Shown one piece after another: positions 14,541 through 16,912 of a DNA stretch of 16,912 nucleotides. Positions within the stretch are counted from its first letter, which is position 1. The number at the start of each line of letters is the position of its first letter. A program made the position numbers and the translations under genes. A model generated the notes under the pieces. It was not told the origin of the DNA, did no database searches, and saw only the letters and a program-made list of their open reading frames with translations. The stretch comes from an uncultured Lachnospiraceae bacterium (lineage in GTDB: Bacteria; Bacillota; Clostridia; Lachnospirales; Lachnospiraceae). The stretch lies in assembly GCA_934370915.1 (NCBI GenBank), contig CAKRNI010000036.1, forward strand, positions 1 through 16,912, written 5' to 3'.

Positions 14541-14569
14541 AGCTTATCAGATTTTCACAGATTCCGCAA
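14541..14569 (-). promoter_or_regulatory. Weak promoter candidate for capA
   Basis: On the minus strand TTGCGG (14564-14569) and TAAGCT (14541-14546) have a 17-base spacer, but each hexamer matches consensus at only three to four positions. It is the best candidate between the ABC terminator and capA, and capA must be transcribed independently given that terminator. Confidence 0.3.
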
Positions 14570-14616
14570 CACCTGCACCGCAGGACCTGCTGCCAGCCGC
14601 TTCCTTCTGTTTCTGC

Positions 14617-14655
14617 AAAAAGGCGGCAGAACCGCCCTTTCGCAGTTCTGCCGCC
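14617..14655 (-). terminator. Intrinsic terminator of the ABC transporter operon
   Basis: A perfect 11-bp GC-rich stem pairs GGCGGCAGAAC (14622-14632) with GTTCTGCCGCC (14645-14655) around a 12-nt loop. On the minus strand it is followed by five T. It lies about 60 nt after the ATPase stop codon and clearly ends that operon. Confidence 0.93.
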
Positions 14656-14664
14656 GTCATACAG

Positions 14665-14709
14665 CCTTTTATCCTGACCTTTTATCCTTTTATCCTTTTA
14701 TCCTTTTTC
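14665..14709. repeat. Short 8-bp tandem repeats (CCTTTTAT)
   Basis: Three adjacent perfect copies of CCTTTTAT occupy 14678-14701, a degenerate fourth (CCTTTTTC) follows at 14702-14709, and another perfect copy stands at 14665-14672 after a 5-base interruption. On the minus strand the unit reads ATAAAAGG. It lies between the ATPase stop and its terminator. Such arrays change length by slippage; no function is evident. Confidence 0.75.
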
Positions 14710-14715
14710 GTTTTC

Positions 14716-16368
14716 TCAGCCTTTCACCGTAAGACTTCCGGCCGTGATCGCCTTGCCGGACTTTCTGTCAAACAGCAGAATGTCCGTTCCCGCGATATCA
14801 ACACCTGTCTCTTCGCCAAGCTTAAAGGTAACACCGCCGAAGATAACACCTGTCAGCAGGTACTTTCCGATTCTGAGCTTCACGGTAGATTCCATACCGG
14901 TCGGCATCGCACCGTAGATCGTGGAAGCGACCGCGCCATCTTTTGAGAGCTTCAGGGCTTCCGGACGGATCGCCAGAACAAAATCCTCGTTTGTGATCTC
15001 CGGCTCTTCCTCCACCGCATAGTCAGACTCATCGACCTTTGCGATATGGTACTTGAATACCTCGTCCTTGTTGCTCTTCTCAACGGCCTTCTTGTCCTTT
15101 AACATCTCAATTCTCTGAGCCTCCAGATCCGCCGCTTCCTGATCTCTCTTTCTGAACCATTCTGCCATGTCGATGGGTTCATTCGGCCGGAAGACCGCTT
15201 CCAGATTGTCCAGAATCTCAAAGTGGAAGCTTCCGTCAGCCTGCTCTTTTCCCTTCGCTTCAACAAAGTTGATGGACGGGTTTCCGACGAAGTCCGCCAC
15301 GAAGAGGTTTGCCGGCCTGTTGTATACATCAAGCGGGGCATCATACTGCTGAAGGACACCGTTGTTGATGAGACAGATCTTTGTCGCCAGCGTCATGGCC
15401 TCCATCTGGTCATGGGTGACATACACAAAGGTACTTCCAGTCTCAACATGAAGTCTCTGCAGCTCATATCTCATCTCGAGACGGAGCTTCGCATCAAGGT
15501 TTGACAGCGGCTCATCCATAAAAAGGACTGCCGGTTCCGGAGCCAGGGTCCTCGCGATGGCAACACGCTGCTGTTGTCCGCCGGAAAGCTCTGCCGGATA
15601 ACGGTTCATGAACATGCCGATCTTAACGATTCTGGAAACTCTGCGGACCGATTTATCGATCTCTTCCTTCGTGAGTTTTCTGTCTTCCGTCAGGACTTTT
15701 CCGCCGGATACGATCGCGTATTCCTCATTTAAGGACTGCCCCTTTGACTCATAAGACTTCTTGATTCCGTCAAGCTTCTTTGTCAGCTCCTCCGCCTTCG
15801 TTTTTGCGGCTGCGTCAGGATCTGCCGCGTCCTGGATCCCGTATCCGTAGAGAATCTTCGCGGTATAAATAGAGAGAATGAACGCGTCGATAAATTTCAG
15901 ATAAACTTTATCCGTGTCAAGCTTACCTCTCTTATCCCGGCACTCTTCCACCAGCTCTTTGATCTTCTTTCCGCTCTTCAGCGCCCGGATCAATTCGCCT
16001 GTCGTCATGGCATCAAAGTCGTATTTCGGAAGTTCTTCCCTGACATTGCTGAGTCCGAAGGAAATATTCTGGTAAACGGTCATGTTCGGCCACAATGCGT
16101 AGTTCTGGAACAGGAATCCGACCTTACGCTTGTTTGCCGGGATATTGATCCCAGCCTCGCTGTCGAAGACGACCCGGTCACCGATTTTGATCTGACCGGT
16201 GGTCGGTGTCTCGAGACCGGCGATCATACGAAGGATCGTTGTTTTTCCGCATCCGGACGGTCCGAGCAGTGTGATAAAGGAGTTATCCGCGATGTCAAGA
16301 TCCAGATGATCGACTCCGAAGAATTTTCCCCAGCGTTTTGTTATATTTCTCAATGTGATTTCCGGCAT
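14716..16368 (-). CDS. ABC importer ATPase with a large helical-domain insertion
   Basis: This 550-residue cytoplasmic subunit powers a MalK/PotA/FbpC-type importer. Motifs: Walker A GPSGCGKT (36-43), Q-loop Gln88, signature LSGGQ (261-265), Walker B VLFMDEP (281-287), D-loop SNLD (289-292) and His319. In MalK the signature lies near residue 135, so about 120 extra residues (roughly 109-250) sit between the Q-loop and signature, where the helical subdomain meets the permease. A C-terminal TOBE-like region (about 365-550) contains another charged insertion (roughly 400-458). All catalytic motifs are intact. The ATG follows GGAGG, spaced eight bases and embedded in the last permease codons; the gap is 1 nt. 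Iron(III), polyamine or similar substrates are possible; the sequence does not decide. Confidence 0.93.
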   Translation of the reverse strand: MPEITLRNITKRWGKFFGVDHLDLDIADNSFITLLGPSGCGKTTILRMIAGLETPTTGQIKIGDRVVFDSEAGINIPANKRKVGFLFQNYALWPNMTVYQNISFGLSNVREELPKYDFDAMTTGELIRALKSGKKIKELVEECRDKRGKLDTDKVYLKFIDAFILSIYTAKILYGYGIQDAADPDAAAKTKAEELTKKLDGIKKSYESKGQSLNEEYAIVSGGKVLTEDRKLTKEEIDKSVRRVSRIVKIGMFMNRYPAELSGGQQQRVAIARTLAPEPAVLFMDEPLSNLDAKLRLEMRYELQRLHVETGSTFVYVTHDQMEAMTLATKICLINNGVLQQYDAPLDVYNRPANLFVADFVGNPSINFVEAKGKEQADGSFHFEILDNLEAVFRPNEPIDMAEWFRKRDQEAADLEAQRIEMLKDKKAVEKSNKDEVFKYHIAKVDESDYAVEEEPEITNEDFVLAIRPEALKLSKDGAVASTIYGAMPTGMESTVKLRIGKYLLTGVIFGGVTFKLGEETGVDIAGTDILLFDRKSGKAITAGSLTVKG

Positions 16369-16369
16369 A

Positions 16370-16912
16370 TTAATTTCCTCCTATTCCATCGTCAAGGCTT
16401 GCACCTGTCAGCTTATTGACTAACGTATTGAAGATCAGAATCGTAACGATCAGGATCAGGTTGATCGCACTCGAGAACGCGTACAGACCCATTTCGTCGA
16501 AATAGTCCAGCGTTGTCGAGAGGATGAAGCCCTGCGTACATAAGAGCAGGAACAGTGATAATTCACGGAGACATGTCATAAATGGAAGCATGTATCCACT
16601 GATGATCGCGGATTTCTGGATCGGGATAATGATCCGAAACATTCTCTTCGTCCATGGAATGTCCTGTATGATCGCCGCTTCCTCGATCTCATTGCTGATC
16701 TGCAGCATGGAGTTTAACGCACTCCGGCTCGCAAACGGAATGTACTTGATCGTACCTGCGATAATCAGCAGTGTATATGTATTGAAGAGATTGATCTTCT
16801 CGTTGGAGAACAGGATGAAGAATGCAGCACCGACAGCGATGGAGGGCATCAGATACGGAAGGAAGGCCACGCCGTTTACATAGCTTGCCCAGCGGCTTCT
16901 GCGGTTCTTCGC
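16370..16912 (-). CDS. ABC importer permease, FbpB/PotB type (N-terminus off the edge)
   Basis: The reading frame is open to the right edge, so the GTG at 16870 is not taken as the start; 180 C-terminal residues are visible. It is a membrane permease of the binding-protein-dependent type. Several hydrophobic segments are seen, together with an EAA loop (EEAAIIQDIPWTKRMFRIIIP) in which the usual Gly of EAA-X3-G is Asp. The CLRELSLFLLL segment after the loop is characteristic of iron(III)-type two-domain permeases. It ends one base before the ATPase start, and its final GGA-GGA codons supply the ATPase ribosome binding site. The substrate-binding protein and the rest of the permease must lie to the right. 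Substrate is unknown. Confidence 0.88.
   Translation of the reverse strand, partial: AKNRRSRWASYVNGVAFLPYLMPSIAVGAAFFILFSNEKINLFNTYTLLIIAGTIKYIPFASRSALNSMLQISNEIEEAAIIQDIPWTKRMFRIIIPIQKSAIISGYMLPFMTCLRELSLFLLLCTQGFILSTTLDYFDEMGLYAFSSAINLILIVTILIFNTLVNKLTGASLDDGIGGN

Noticed and set aside
14665..14709. CRISPR-like array
   Set aside because: The units are only 8 bp, directly adjacent, with no spacers and no cas genes nearby.

Overview
The window looks like chromosomal DNA of a low-to-mid GC Gram-positive Firmicute, most likely a Clostridia member of the Lachnospiraceae type. The reasons are strong GGAGG-type ribosome binding sites before almost every gene, sigma-A promoters with 17-bp spacers, a RodA/FtsW gene directly followed by a class B penicillin-binding protein, a long U32 (RlhA-like) protein next to ZapA, a DUF5662 protein and a lipoprotein CapA. 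This assignment is an inference from gene content. No rRNA, tRNA, CRISPR array, insertion sequence or phage gene is visible. Most of the window is ordinary housekeeping chromosome, densely packed on the minus strand.

Layout in coordinate order: the first codons of a minus-strand gene with its promoter (1-116); the terminator of galE (156-190); galE (224-1240) behind a possible operator-like inverted repeat; a penicillin-binding protein, its partner RodA/FtsW glycosyltransferase, a U32 protein and zapA (1465-6791); ruvB and ruvA (6860-8559); a divergent control region (8560-8844) with two good sigma-A promoters placed symmetrically around a near-consensus LexA (SOS) box; and the only plus-strand gene, a YprB-like RNase H-fold exonuclease (8845-9924), behind a leader that can fold into a three-way junction. 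A hairpin-rich convergent gap (9925-10061) follows. Then come, on the minus strand, a DUF5662 protein, hslO (Hsp33), a class I methyltransferase and a SEC-C zinc protein (10062-12886). After these lie a 30-codon small ORF overlapping the end of capA, and capA itself (13067-14478). The right end holds an ABC importer module: an ATPase with an unusual roughly 120-residue insertion and the C-terminal part of its permease, which runs off the edge (14716-16912).

How they work together: transcription from the ruvA promoter probably reads through ruvA-ruvB and may continue into zapA, U32, rodA and pbp, where gaps fall to 15 nt, 10 nt and a 14-nt overlap. This would link Holliday-junction repair, Z-ring assembly, rRNA modification and septal or lateral wall synthesis. 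The hslO-DUF5662 pair and the methyltransferase are tightly spaced, with ribosome binding sites embedded in the preceding genes. A strong intrinsic terminator separates the SEC-C gene from the methyltransferase. The start codons of ruvA (GTG), pbp (GTG) and rodA (TTG) are non-ATG but well supported by ribosome binding sites. The long upstream extensions of ruvA, the methyltransferase and the SEC-C protein are rejected here.

The items most worth a second look are the SOS-type box between ruvA and the exonuclease gene, the structured leader of the exonuclease gene, the insertion in the ABC ATPase, the capA-coupled small ORF, and the inverted repeat at the galE promoter. Nothing in the window is clearly a wholly new system.
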